From Acorus gramineus (Eukaryota > Streptophyta > Magnoliopsida > Acorales > Acoraceae): a stretch of DNA of 64,000 nucleotides. Both the position numbers and the translations under genes were made by a program. This document shows, in pieces, positions 1 to 10,941 of this stretch (its first letter is position 1; every line of letters begins with the position of its first letter). Location of the stretch: positions 4,019,354 to 4,083,353 of the forward strand of contig JAUJYN010000013.1 of the NCBI GenBank assembly GCA_030737835.1, in the 5' to 3' direction. Under the pieces are notes generated by a model. The model was not told where the DNA came from. It ran no database searches and saw nothing but the letters and a program-made list of their open reading frames with translations.

Positions 1-40
1 TCCAGTTGAAGTTGACAGCATTTTTTATTTATGAATGAAA

Positions 41-67
41 TGTGTGTGTGTGTGTGTGTGTGTGTGT
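41..67. repeat. (GT)n microsatellite
   Basis: An uninterrupted run of about 13 TG dinucleotides. Nothing else in the first 430 bases looks like a gene. Confidence 0.95.
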
Positions 68-429
68 TGACTTCATATACGGCCACTGTTTTATCGTCTC
101 TGATAGATGCTGTTTTGTTGCCTCCTATTATTTGCTGATGTGTATGGAAATTACTTTGTCATTTGGTTAACTGCATGACTTCATATCATTTTCTTTTATC
201 ATTTTTTTAAATACATATTTAATTGAATAAAACATGTTTAGTTAAAAAAAATTGCATAAAAAATAAAAAATCACATTTTAATTTACAAAAACATCTTTTT
301 AGTTAAGATAAATCTCAAGGCTCTATTTGGTATTCATTCATCATTATTTTATATGGATTCTTTTTTACCACTAATTATTTTTATCAATATTCATTTTTAT
401 AACTAAGTGAATGTGGTGATCACCTCTAA

Positions 430-1290
430 CAACTGATGAACCGTCGAAGCCCCGCCTTCAGGTGAGGGTCCATGTACTCCTGAGAACGAACATGCACCCA
501 AAACACCTTTTGACAATGATATGGTGCTGGCCAAAGGAACTCCAATACTCAAGTCAATGAAGAAGACTAGATAGTTTTAGTGGACAAGAATAATTACTTA
601 CTCCACAGTGTCCTCTCTCTCTTATGCGTTCGTCCCCTTTATGACTAAGAAGGTACATATTTTTTCTTGCCTAACAGTCTTTGTCCCTCGGTGAATATCT
701 TCAGACACAGAAGATTTCGCGAGGTATTACACTGGGAGTTGGTTATAATATTGTGACCACGTGGCGTTGATTCAATCATGCCACCTATGACTGTGACTCA
801 TTGTGACAGTTTGCTTGTCGGGTCCAAGATGCTCCTCGCCAATTGTGCTGGACAGACTGTTCTTGATCCCGCCACAGCCATGATTTGGTTGCAATGGCCC
901 CTTTCTACATGCAACTAGGCTAAGACACCTAGGCATGTTCGGTCGGTTTTAGAGATGCTCCGACGACCTTGCTTTTGAGGGAGTATGATCTTATGACTAG
1001 TCTTGATCTTCCTCGGACCACCACTGGTCTGGTTGTCACCTCTCCTTCAATAGATATTCCGAGCTATACCTCTTTAGGCGAAGGACCAGGTTGTCCAAGC
1101 TGTCCTCGTCGGATGAGGGACCAGGTCGGCCGAGATGTCCTCTTCGAGTGAAGGGCCAGATCGATGATGTCCTTCTCGGGCGAAGGACCAGGTCGGCATG
1201 CAATTTTTAATCGTGATATTTCTGGTCTGGTTGAGTAGCCTGCCTACCCGATTTGAGCATTCGGGATGAGTACGAGATTTTTTCTCCACA
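430..1290. other. GC-richer segment of unknown origin, possible old LTR-type insert
   Basis: This stretch is clearly richer in G and C than the AT-rich DNA on both sides and contains no convincing gene; its short ORFs overlap on both strands. Composition and abrupt edges suggest an inserted element, perhaps an LTR fragment, but I found neither matching ends nor a target duplication. It holds the short tandem array at 1076-1198. Confidence 0.35.
1076..1198. repeat. Imperfect tandem array, about 35-bp unit, 3.5 copies
   Basis: Units built on GAAGGACCAGGTCGGC followed by a GATGTCCTC-like half begin near 1076, 1114, 1151 and 1180. The copies differ at several positions. Arrays of this kind are common in LTRs and non-coding spacer. 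Confidence 0.7.
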
Positions 1291-3323
1291 CTAAGAATTA
1301 ATCATTTTATCATTACGAATTGTTTGTTCTTAGTGCTGCAATTACTAAACTACCTTTCCTTCATAGTTGAATCTACTATATACAATTGTAAACATGTCAA
1401 TTCCTCAGGTTAACATACGTTTTGACATACTAGTCATTGTTACAACACATGAGATACAGTAGTTAACATTAAATTCTTAATAAGTTAAGAATAAATCTTG
1501 ATGGAATAAAAGACACATTCTAATAAATTATATATATATATACAAAGACAATTTATCCAAACCAGGAAAAAATAAAAATCTAACATCATTGTATCCTTCG
1601 ATTATTTCAAATACATCTTCAATAATGACTTTCAACACAACAAATTTCGCCTTCCTATGTATTTTTTTTTTTTTCAATCGCACAATTGAATTTGAATACT
1701 GCTATAGTCTCATGATATATATAATATAATGTAACTTGCATCAATCATTTATTCATACTAAGTTAAACTATTAGTATTTGATACTCTCAAAGGCCATAAT
1801 TTGAGTGTACATGCACTAAAATATTTGATTTAGTGACAAAAAAGTTGATAGTAAGTATACCTACATGCATGCTTCATGTATATTAAAAGAACATTTAGTA
1901 ACATCAAATCATGCTCTAAGAACTTTGAAAATTCTATGGTGCCAACATTGTAGAAATAGACATCATAACAGACATCATCAAACTATATACATGTTCACAT
2001 ATATATAATATTAAAAAAATTAAAATGTCAATATCAAAACGACCTATAAATCAAAAATTGTCAATAGCACCCATGCTTCCTTTTAATATGATAGATATAT
2101 ATATATATCAACTAATCAGACATATAACAACTTGCTATTTTAATCAACAGTTACAGTACCACTGATGTCAAAGTAAACTATGTAGCATGCGTGAGAGTGA
2201 TTTCATGTATTTCAGCTCAATCATTCATTATTCTTTATTCTTTATTAAATGAATGGTGTACTATCCGAAAAATATTTTTTCCTCTTTTTTGGTTTGGTAA
2301 GCTGTCATATGATTTTATTAATGAAGTCATAAAATCTGATTAGAGTGCCACATATTGTTATATGATTTTATAGTCCCAACATAATTACAGAACTTCAATT
2401 TTGAAGACTCATTTTTAGGTTTATGAATGTCACATCATCATTTTAAATATTAGAAATACCACTTTCGATATATAATGAACAAGTTTTCATAAATGACATT
2501 TAACTTCTATTTTTATTATACATTTGTAATTTATATTTTATATTTAATAAAAATTTAGAATTTGTATTCAAGTGCGATTTAATTTTTTTCTCAAAAATTT
2601 AAAGTTAAATTTTTTTAAATTTTATATGTCAAACTTTTCAATTTTGAATATCAAAAATTTAAAATGCTACAATTTTGAATTGTAGATTTGAAATTTTAAA
2701 AGTTTTAAAATTTCAAATTCAAAATTGGGACATCAATGTTAATATATAAGATAAAGAAGATAAATGTAGATTGAATATTTTAAAATTAAAAATAGTAATT
2801 TGAATACTCACTAAGTTTTGAAGATCTACCATTAGAGTTGGTGGATATTAAAAAACTTAAAATCTTCAAAATAAATATCCAGTTGAAAGAGATGGATTTT
2901 CAAAAGTGTGAAAATCCTCAATGGGGTCTTCAAAATGAAAACTCCCATTGAAGACGCTCTTACAAATATCTAACATTAAAAACTTGATTTTAACTCCTCA
3001 TCCATAAGCCGTCTCTTTGGATTAAATTTAATCCCCAATTGTAAGAGAATAGGTAAATGATATGTTCAATCTTATCACGGTCCACACATATTTTGATTTT
3101 TTTAAGTATACACTTAGTTAATGATGTACATACTCATACAAATTAATTGCCTGCACCATTTTTTATGTTTTTCACAATGGGGTACATACTAAGTAGTGTG
3201 GATTATATATACGCTGGACTATTTCATATAATGCATTAGTGATGTAACAAATGTAAGTAGGGCTACAAAACGGACCGAGTGTTTCAATGCCCAAGAGCAT
3301 AACCTTAGGAGTAATGCGAACAC
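1291..3323. other. AT-rich intergenic spacer
   Basis: AT-rich sequence with short TA runs (near 1530 and 2095) and no supported gene. A possible diverged small TIR element ends near 3286, where ACCGAGTGTTTCAATGC resembles the ends of the small elements listed at 46261 and 39625. Confidence 0.6.
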
Positions 3324-4058
3324 TGTTGCGATTTCGGATCTTGGGATGCAATCAATCAAAAGAAATAAACAAACAAATTAAAACAAAGACACAAAAATTT
3401 ACGTAGTTCAGTAAATCTTATCTACATCCACGGAGTACACCAGAGATTTATCCACTATCAATGAGAAGTTTTTACAATGGTCACCCCGAAGATAAAAACC
3501 CTAGAGCCTAATGAAAAATATGAAATGCCCTTTTATACTGATATCTCATTAAGGGTAAACAAGTCAATATACGAAAGACACAATAATGCAGCGAAAAACT
3601 GATAAAAAGATCCAATCAGCGTTGAGATCTCATAAGCTCCTTGAATCCACAAAGAAGAAAGCATTCGAAATATTATTGATCAAAACTTTTTTTTTTTTTT
3701 AAGGGAGAACATTCGAAATATTATTGATCAAAAACTTCTTTTTTACAAAGATGGTGACACTCATTATATAGGCCACAAACATTAAATACATATTCATAAT
3801 GTGAATTATGATTCTACTAAAAATAATAAAGATACAATTACAGTGATAATTATTAAAATCTAATAAAATGACATATAAAATCCTAAAAATCCTAAATTCC
3901 TAATTCACCAATAAAATGTGATTAATATGACTTTAAATAATGAGATTTGTCAATAAATGACAAAATCTCATAAAACTTTATTTTGATAACAGATTTGAAA
4001 TCAAATATTTTGCAATGATTTCTTTCCAACTCTGTCCTACACCACTCTCCTCTTCTTA
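3324..4058 (-). mobile_element. LTR of an LTR retrotransposon with adjacent polypurine tract
   Basis: Read on the minus strand, a purine-only-like tract (4042-4057) is followed at 4041 by TGTAGGACAG and the block ends ...CGCAACA at 3324, giving the TG...CA ends of an LTR of about 718 bp. A TATA-like TATATAATGAG lies near 3766 on the same strand. The conserved 'ACGTAGTTCAG...CATCCACGG' block near 3400 is a piece often seen in plant LTRs. Minus-strand sequence just above 4058 resembles the C-terminal end of a Ty3/gypsy polyprotein, so this is probably the 3' LTR of a truncated old copy. A 47-bp tandem duplication lies at about 3663-3735. Confidence 0.55.
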
Positions 4059-4459
4059 AAAAAAAACTCATCCTCGAGTTTAAGATGAGAGGATCTTAGA
4101 TGATCAGGAGGAAACATCAAAGATAATTTTTGGTTGTTTAGTTAACCTTTAAACCAATTTTAAAAATGATATTAATAACATTAACACATGTTCCTAACCA
4201 GAATTAACATCTTCATTATTAAGCCCAAACCTTATACCCTGAGGATTTCTTCCGGAATCGAATGTTGTACTGTATTGTTAAGTTTATGTTTACATTTGTA
4301 TGAAGGCAAAGTCTTGTCTTCTCAAATTTTCTTTTTTGGTTATCACTTAATGTTAGCAATTAATTTGCATATTTTTGCATCATGCCTTCCTTTCTATCTT
4401 GTTACTCAAAAAATGGAAAGAAGAAATATGATATAAAATATTGTTTTTTTCTTAACAGA

Positions 4460-5620
4460 TTCTTTTTTGTTTCGCTAATCTGGTTGGAAGTACCATAGGA
4501 GTGCATGAGGTGGTAAGTACCTAAATTAAATGAATGTTTGCTTACATCCTTAATTCATATTGCGACTATGAGGTATTTGAACTCTTATTTTTTTCCTTCA
4601 TAGAATATTTCTTTCTTACCTTTTCTGCTTATATACTAAATTTCCATTGCTCAAAAACAATTCACAAGTGTACGAATGTTTATGTCAAATTGTTATTACT
4701 CTTAGGAGCCAATTGGAATCAGTTTTCTAAAGAAGTTCTTGTTGATTATGAATTATAACATTTTGTAGGAGATAATCTTCTGACAATAATTACACAAAAG
4801 GAGAGTAATTGAATAATAGATTGATTATATGAAGCGTTTCAAAACCCATATGGGCTTATGATCAGATAATTTAAGGATTAAATTTTAAACATTTCGCTTT
4901 TCCTTATCAACCTAAAAATAATTTATACATTTACATTTAACGATAAATGGCTTAGAAATTTAATTTATTAAATGATTCCAATCATTTAATTACAAAACTA
5001 TTTTATAGTTCATTGGTAAATTGTTACTTCAATGTTATTCTACACCATCTTTCGTGCTCAACTCCAAAATAAGACCAAAAAAATTCGTGCTCAACCCCAA
5101 AATAAGACAAAAAAAGAAAGACAGAACAAGAATGATTTCTACTAATGGTAATCAAAGGCATGATGAGTAACATCACATTTTATGGTATTTCCTTCTTCAT
5201 TTCTAGTCAGAAATTTAGAGTTGGTCTACTTGCATATGAATTTTGGAGGCTACATAAATTTAAGTCGATTGTTCAATTCAAATTATGAGTATTCTCTTCA
5301 ACAATTTTTTACCTTGCTCTTGCTCAGGATGCTTTCTTGCAATGTGAATGATAGGATTTTTTGTATGAAATTTATATTTTAGATTCTAATAGGTACCCGG
5401 ACAAAGACTAATATGGGCCAGGTGGAAATGACACAATTGCAGGCTTACTGGCATCACTAATGGAAGTATTCTAGCCTGTGAATGTATATGTTAGATTTGG
5501 ATGCAAAATCCAGAAGAGTCATTTAAAGAACTGGAATCTATTATTGCATGCGAACTTCATCATCCAACATGGCCTTCAACACTGCTGAATGATATCTTGC
5601 TTACATTGCATGCTACAATT
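4460..5620 (+). pseudogene. Exon-like fragments of an unidentified host gene (possible Helitron capture)
   Basis: Several short stretches look like exons with splice signals. One is at 4460-4513, between TTCTTAACAG and GTAAGT, and reads ILFCFANLVGSTIGVHEV. Another is near 5430-5478 and reads GGNDTIAGLLASLMEV. A third ends at about 5620 before GTATTCC and contains PEESFKELESIIACELHHP and WPSTLLNDILLTLHATIK. They lie in order on the plus strand in otherwise AT-rich DNA, with stops and gaps between them. I do not recognise the parent protein. Their position just upstream of Helitron coding sequence fits the known habit of plant Helitrons to carry pieces of host genes, but the Helitron 5' end was not found, so capture is an inference. 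They could instead be remnants of a resident gene. Confidence 0.4.
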
Positions 5621-6269
5621 AAGGTATTCCTCTCATGTCATTCCATTCTTTCAATCTTTTTAATGAATTAATTGAATATTTTCTTAAATGACGTATGTAG
5701 ACAATATTAAAATCATGCTCATGTTTGTGTAAACTCTTTTATTTTAATGAATAAAGTCTTTTTTTTTTAAATCATGGCTCTATATTCTCAAATTGCAAAT
5801 TGTAATTATATATGAGTGTTTTATTTTTGTGGTCTGAACATTGCCATTATCCATTTTTTTCTTCCAATAATCTTTTATGCATTGTAAAAACATCATGATT
5901 ACATGGTGGGAATGGTGTTGGCGAAAAATTTCAAACAAATTTGGCAATGACAAAACACTTCATGGAGGATGTTGTTAGGATTTGTTGGAGTAGTGATGTT
6001 TGAGAAAAAGCATCTATAAGTTGAGTGATTCTGAAATAACTAAAGAGGGGGTTGGTATCTGAATGAAGCACTATAGCCTCTAAGTTTGTTTGTTTAGCCC
6101 TCATTTTGCCATTTATTATTACTTTTCCAAATAATATTATTTTTAAATTTTTATATGGAATTCAATATACTATAATTCTTATTTATATTACTTGGGATAA
6201 ACATAACTACAACATTATTCATTCATTTTTATTTCCATTACAGAAATATCACATAAAGTAATTGAAGCC

Positions 6270-7909
6270 ATGAATAGATACGCAAGATTGAGTAATGAAG
6301 AAAGATTGTTATATATTCAAAGAGTTGAAGAGCGACGAAAAAGGAGGAAGACAATGAGCGATGCTGCAAGAAAGGAAGGATTAGGAAGTACAAGTCATAG
6401 TACAAATATTGAACGGAGAAGAAGTTGTCTGCTTAGAGCGCAACTCAATTCATATGAACATCAAGGTCAGTGAATGATCTGTGTATGTGTGTGTCTATAT
6501 GTACATATATAAACATATAGGATGTTGAGCAATTTAAAACAATTTAATCTTTTACGGTTGGTAGAAGAAGATAAATATTTACGTCTGTCATACTAAAATC
6601 ATTTTATAGGTGAACAAGTATATGAACCAGTATGTTCAACTTTGCTACAATTGGAGAGCAATATCCATTGCATTCATTGTGGGGCAAACAAATTCCAATT
6701 TGAACCACCGGCGTTCTGTTGTTACAACGGTGAAATTGATCTAGCTAAAGTGGAAGTTCCGCAAGATCTACATGATTTATTCACTTCCAATTCAGCTGAA
6801 GCAAATCACTTCAGACGGAACATTAGAGCATATAATAGTATTTTCTCATTCACATCTTTTGGAGTACATCTTGACAAAGAGCTCGCAACATCAAGACGAG
6901 GTGTCTACACTTTTCGTGTGCAAGGCCAGATATATCACAATCTACCATCACTAATCCCTCAAAAGAATACACCATCCTACTTTCAGTTGTACTTCTATGA
7001 CACAAATAATGAAGTGCATAACAGAATGCATGTTGTTCCGAATGCCGAGTTGAATGAGGTATTGGTCGTCAAGTTGATGAAAATTCTAGAAGGAAACCCT
7101 TATGCTCAGATCTTACGCTCCTTAAAAGAGTTTCCTTCATTGGATAACTTCAATATTGCTATCACAAAGGACGTAAGACTCGACCAGAGAGTTTATAACT
7201 TACCCTCAGCAGATCAAGTCGCTGCCATATGGATTGAAGGAAATAATCCAACTGTACCATTTCAGAGGGATATAATAGTTCATGCTCATTCTGGTCAAAG
7301 ACATAGAGTCAAACATTACTTTGGATGCTATGATCCATTGCAATATCCTTTATTATTCCCTAAAGGAGAGGTTGGATGGCATCAATCTATTAAAAAAAGG
7401 GGATATACAGAGGATTCACAATTGAACACAGTGTATGAGGGACAAAATTCAGCAAGTACATATGTCTTAACAACAACTGCAGACATATTCAATTGAGAAT
7501 GCCATGGTAATATTGTTTAATATATATAGCATAGAATTTTTAATACAAATTATATCTTACAAAATTTATTATTGGCAATATAACTCATAAGTAAATCTCA
7601 TGATGCAGAATACTCTCACGAGAAAATTGGAAATGTTTCGTGTCGCCAATACTATTCTTACAAGCTACAAATTCGTGAAGATGATCAAACTATTCTTTTG
7701 TTAGCCGGGAGATTACTTCAACAATATGTTGTGGATATGTACATAAAACTTGAAACTACAAGGTTGGATTATTATCGGAGACAACAAATAAAAATCAGAG
7801 CTGAGTTGTATCAAGGAATAGTTGACAGCGTCGCAGCAGGGGAAACCAGAGGAAATCAAATTGGACAGAGAATAGTCCTCCCAACATCTTCTGTTGGAGG
7901 ACCACGGGA
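6270..7909 (+). pseudogene. Helitron Rep/helicase, N-terminal exons (Helitron_like_N domain)
   Basis: Exon 1 (6270-6465) starts at an ATG and encodes an Arg/Lys/Glu-rich segment (MNRYARLSNEERLLYIQRVE). It ends before GTCAGT. Exon 2 (6610-7506) follows a TAG acceptor in the correct phase and encodes the typical N-terminal Helitron domain: a CxxC-type 'HCIHCGANKF' zinc-like start, then 'YFQLYFYDT', 'YNLPSADQVAAIW' and 'YDPLQYPLLFPKGE'. Exon 3 starts at 7609 after a TGCAG acceptor, also in phase, with 'GRLLQQYVVDMYIKLE'. The large solo LTR interrupts it at codon GAC (7908). One in-frame TGA (7494-7496) lies near the end of exon 2. The protein would be the endonuclease/helicase of the Helitron. 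The stop and the insertion make it a pseudogene. Confidence 0.85.
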
Positions 7910-8173
7910 TGTTATATATGTGTCACTTTTAACCTGCTGGTAACCGTTGGAGCGTTCTGGCAGTTTTTCATTTTTTTTCGGTTTTCGATCGGAACCGCTA
8001 ATTTTTGGACTGTTAGCTATCGTCCTGAGTTAGAGGACTCTGATTGAAAATCTAACTGCATATTTGGTGTCCTGGTGCCATTTTAGGCCTCTCACGAAAA
8101 TTTCATCGAATTCCGGTAACGTTTCCGAAATTTCGCAGTTCCGGGGCGTATCCGGGTATTTTAAGTGATTCGT

Positions 8174-8183
8174 CTATATAAAT
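8174..8183 (+). promoter_or_regulatory. TATA box of the solo LTR
   Basis: CTATATAAAT, followed about 45 bp later by a CTCTCTCTCC pyrimidine stretch of the kind found at plant LTR transcription starts. It would mark the U3/R boundary region. It lies inside the Helitron gene and points in the same direction as the helicase reading frame. Confidence 0.6.
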
Positions 8184-8639
8184 GAAATCTAATTTTTGAG
8201 TGGCACTATTCATCATCCCTACCACTTGACTTCTCTCTCTCCCCTCTCTCCTTTTCTTTGATTTGAGCCCCCTAGAGCCCTCAAAGCTTAAAACCTAAAG
8301 CATAGGAAGTGTAGATCGGGTCCCGATCTACACCCCGGTGCTTTCAAATTCGAATTCCGGCGAGTTTTGCCCCTCCATCCCCCCTCTCTTCTTCCCTGAT
8401 TTGAGCCATTTCGGTGGTGGAGGTAGATCCGGGCGTTGGAAGCCTTTTGGGAGAGGTTTCGGTGCGCGGAGAGCAACCGGACTTCGCTTCCTCCCCTTGG
8501 TAAGGTCTTTTTCTTCTCTTTCCTTGCATAGATGTATGTTAGGAGGGTGGAAATGAGGTTGGGTGGTGGTCGGCGGCGGTGGGTGGCCGTCGGAGGGCTG
8601 TGGGGTGGTGGTCGGAGGCCATTGGTGGCCGGAGGAGTG

Positions 8640-9140
8640 GTGGTGGAGGTGCTCGGGCATGGGGGTTGCTGCCTCGGGCAGGGCAGCAGCACAGGCAGCA
8701 CAGGCGCAGCAGCTGGCAGGGGCGCGCGGGCGTGCGCGCGGGTGGCGCTGGGCGCGGGTGCTGGGCGCTGGCGGGCGCAGTCGGGCGCGCAGTCGCGCGC
8801 GGGTGCGCGCGGAGTGGTCGCGCGGGTGCAGTGCGGGTGCTGGCCCGAGCGGGGGTGTGCGCGCGGGAGTGCGCGCGAGCGTGCGCGCGCGCGGGCAGGG
8901 CGCCTGGGCACTGTGCCTGGGTGCTGGGCAGGGCGCCTGGGCATGCGCCTGGGCGCGGTGCTGGGGACCAGTGCGTGCGCGTGCTGGGGCGTGCGTGCAG
9001 TGCGCGCGGGGCGCGCTGGGCTGGACGCGCGGTGCGAGCGGGCGCGTGCGTGCGGCAGTGCATCGGGGCGCGCGGGCCGGGGCTCGGCTGTGCGCCCGAG
9101 GCGGGTGGCCGTGCGTGCGGCTGCCCGGTGGGTTCGGGAG
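8640..9140. other. Extremely GC- and CpG-rich block inside the LTR
   Basis: About 500 bp made largely of GCGCGGG, TGGGCGC and GTGCGCG runs in a window that is otherwise strongly AT-rich. Long overlapping ORFs occur in nearly all frames on both strands here because stop codons need A and T, so none is credible as a gene. The block lies downstream of the LTR TATA box, in the likely R/U5 part. Confidence 0.85.
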
Positions 9141-10072
9141 TGAGTCGGGATGCTCGGATACGCGTGCGTACGGGCCGTATGTACGTTTGTCCGAGTGTTG
9201 GGTATTTTAGAGTATTTTGATGTATTTATGTATTTTACTCACCGTATAAATGTCTGTCTTGCAGATCTTGACGGACGGTCGCGCGACGACCCGATCTCCG
9301 GTGAGTGGGACGATCCAACCCAGTAGGGAGGTGTTACATGCACTTAAGCGTGTACCGCCCTCCCCTGGGGCACCATAGTAGATATTAACCTGTTTAATAT
9401 GAAAAGCTATGTAAGCATGATAATCTGTAGTATGCATGCCACCCTAGATTTGTATGCTAGGGACTTGTACCCTTAGGACCCGTATAAGAATCATGCACCC
9501 TGTTATCATGTTTCCATGCTAGGAAAGCCCCGACCGATGCATGTTCCTATTTAGTTTAATTTATTTAAATAAAATGCGAGCATGTGATTATTAGCCTGTG
9601 TTAGTGAATATTATAGGGGAGGGGCCTCGCGAGGACAGCGGTGAGACCCGGGCTAGGGTACTCCGTGTTCCTTGTTTGGTTGTCGGGATGTCCTATATCG
9701 GGACCTCACGCTGCCCTCCCAAGGATTCTTTCCCCGTTAATATTCCAACCTTGTTATAACTTTTATGCATGTTCCCCGCATCTTAGTTATGCGCCCTGGA
9801 GGAATTCTGAGGAATTCAGGACATTAGAGTTGCTAGGATGTGTTGTCTGCGGATCCGAGTGGATCATATGCGATGGATAGGCTGTTCTGTTCCCTTCGTT
9901 GGATCCTTTAGAGACTACCCCGGCGTTGGAAAGGTCGTCCCGTGCAGGGGCTCCCATCAGTAGGCGCCTCCTGATTTGGTAGAAGGACTGTGCTGAAAGT
10001 GGGAGTGGCCAAACGACCTACGGAGTGGGGAGAGACTATCGGTGGACCAAGGGTGACCAACAGCCTAGTCAG

Positions 10073-10404
10073 TCCCAAGAGCCTAAGTCACCTATTGGAG
10101 GGTGAGGGTATGGTGGGCCGGCGATGTGGCGACCCACTGGATTGTAAGTCCCAATATCCTTGGTCACCCAGTGAGGGTGAGGGTGAGGGTGTAGCGGGTG
10201 GTGGTAGCGACCCGCTGGATTTGTCTATGGATGATTGTCAGTCCCAATATCCTATGTCACTCCTGTTGAGGGGTGAGGGTGAGGGTGTAGTAGGTTGGCG
10301 ATAGCGACCTGCTGGATTAGTGTAGTTAGTCCCAATATCCTTGGTCACCCAGTGAGGGTGAGGGTGAGGGTGTAGTGGGTTGGCGGTAGCGACCCACTGG
10401 ATTG
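10073..10404 (+). repeat. G-rich tandem repeat in the LTR, 4 units of about 75-93 bp
   Basis: Units beginning near 10073, 10146, 10239 and 10327 share 'AGTCCCAATATCCT', a GAGGGTGAGGGTGAGGGTGT core and 'GCGACCCACTGGATT'. The first unit is the most diverged. The GAGGGT runs could form G-quadruplexes on the plus strand. Confidence 0.8.
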
Positions 10405-10941
10405 CGGAGTTGTTGCCATTTTGTGGCTTTGTGTAATGTGTTTGTGGATTAATGATAACTGGTTTTGGTTAATATAAATTATGATGCATGGGTTGTGCTG
10501 TTCACTGAGCATGTGGCTCACCCCTCGCATAATATTTTTCTCCAGTGTCATCTGAGTAGGATCTGGAGGAGGAGCTCCTCGAGGGACTTCATCAGTAGCG
10601 GAGTAGCGCCACGTCCCACGAGTATCAGAGGCTATCAGCATCCCTTGTGCTTGTATGTATTATTTTCCGTGCTTGGACACGCGTTTGTGTTGTATTTGGA
10701 CGTATTTGTATATATATTGGCTCTCACAGGACATATGATTATGTATCGAGTTTGTAGTATGTTTTGATTACAGATTCAGTTTTTTAGCTTCCGCATTTGG
10801 TGTGTATATCATGTCAGCCCTGCTTTTGTCTGTGTTGTCATTTTAGTTGTTGTGTGAGTATGTTATTGAACTCTTGTTACTGATATCATATATACACCTG
10901 CCGCATCCCGGGGTCGGCCGGCCCTGGGGCGTGACACGGGA

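Larger units (their letters stand above)
7910..10936 (+). mobile_element. Solo LTR, about 3.03 kb, inserted in the Helitron gene
   Basis: The block starts TGTTATATATGTGTCAC and ends GGGGCGTGACA, and is flanked on both sides by CGGGA (7905-7909 and 10937-10941), a perfect 5-bp target duplication. A TATA box (CTATATAAAT, 8174-8183) sits about 265 bp in, followed by a CT-rich likely transcript start, so the LTR is in plus orientation. No internal domain is present, so this is a solo LTR left by recombination. The size and GGGGCGTGACA end recall the long LTRs of Ty3/gypsy chromoviruses of the Tekay/Del type; that clade assignment is inference. It contains a very GC-rich block and a G-rich tandem array. 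The intact target duplication suggests a fairly recent insertion. Confidence 0.85.

Noticed and set aside
4080-6269. A definite Helitron 5' terminus
   Set aside because: No TC start with a convincing family motif after an A could be chosen among the many AT-rich candidates.
8288-9220. Several long overlapping ORFs (up to about 218 codons) on both strands
   Set aside because: They arise from an extremely GC-rich, stop-poor block of an LTR. They overlap in most frames and show only low-complexity Arg/Ala/Gly/Pro sequence.
10150-10390. GAGGGTGAGGGT runs as interstitial telomere repeats
   Set aside because: Plant telomere repeats are TTTAGGG. Here the motif is part of a 75-93-bp unit of the LTR.
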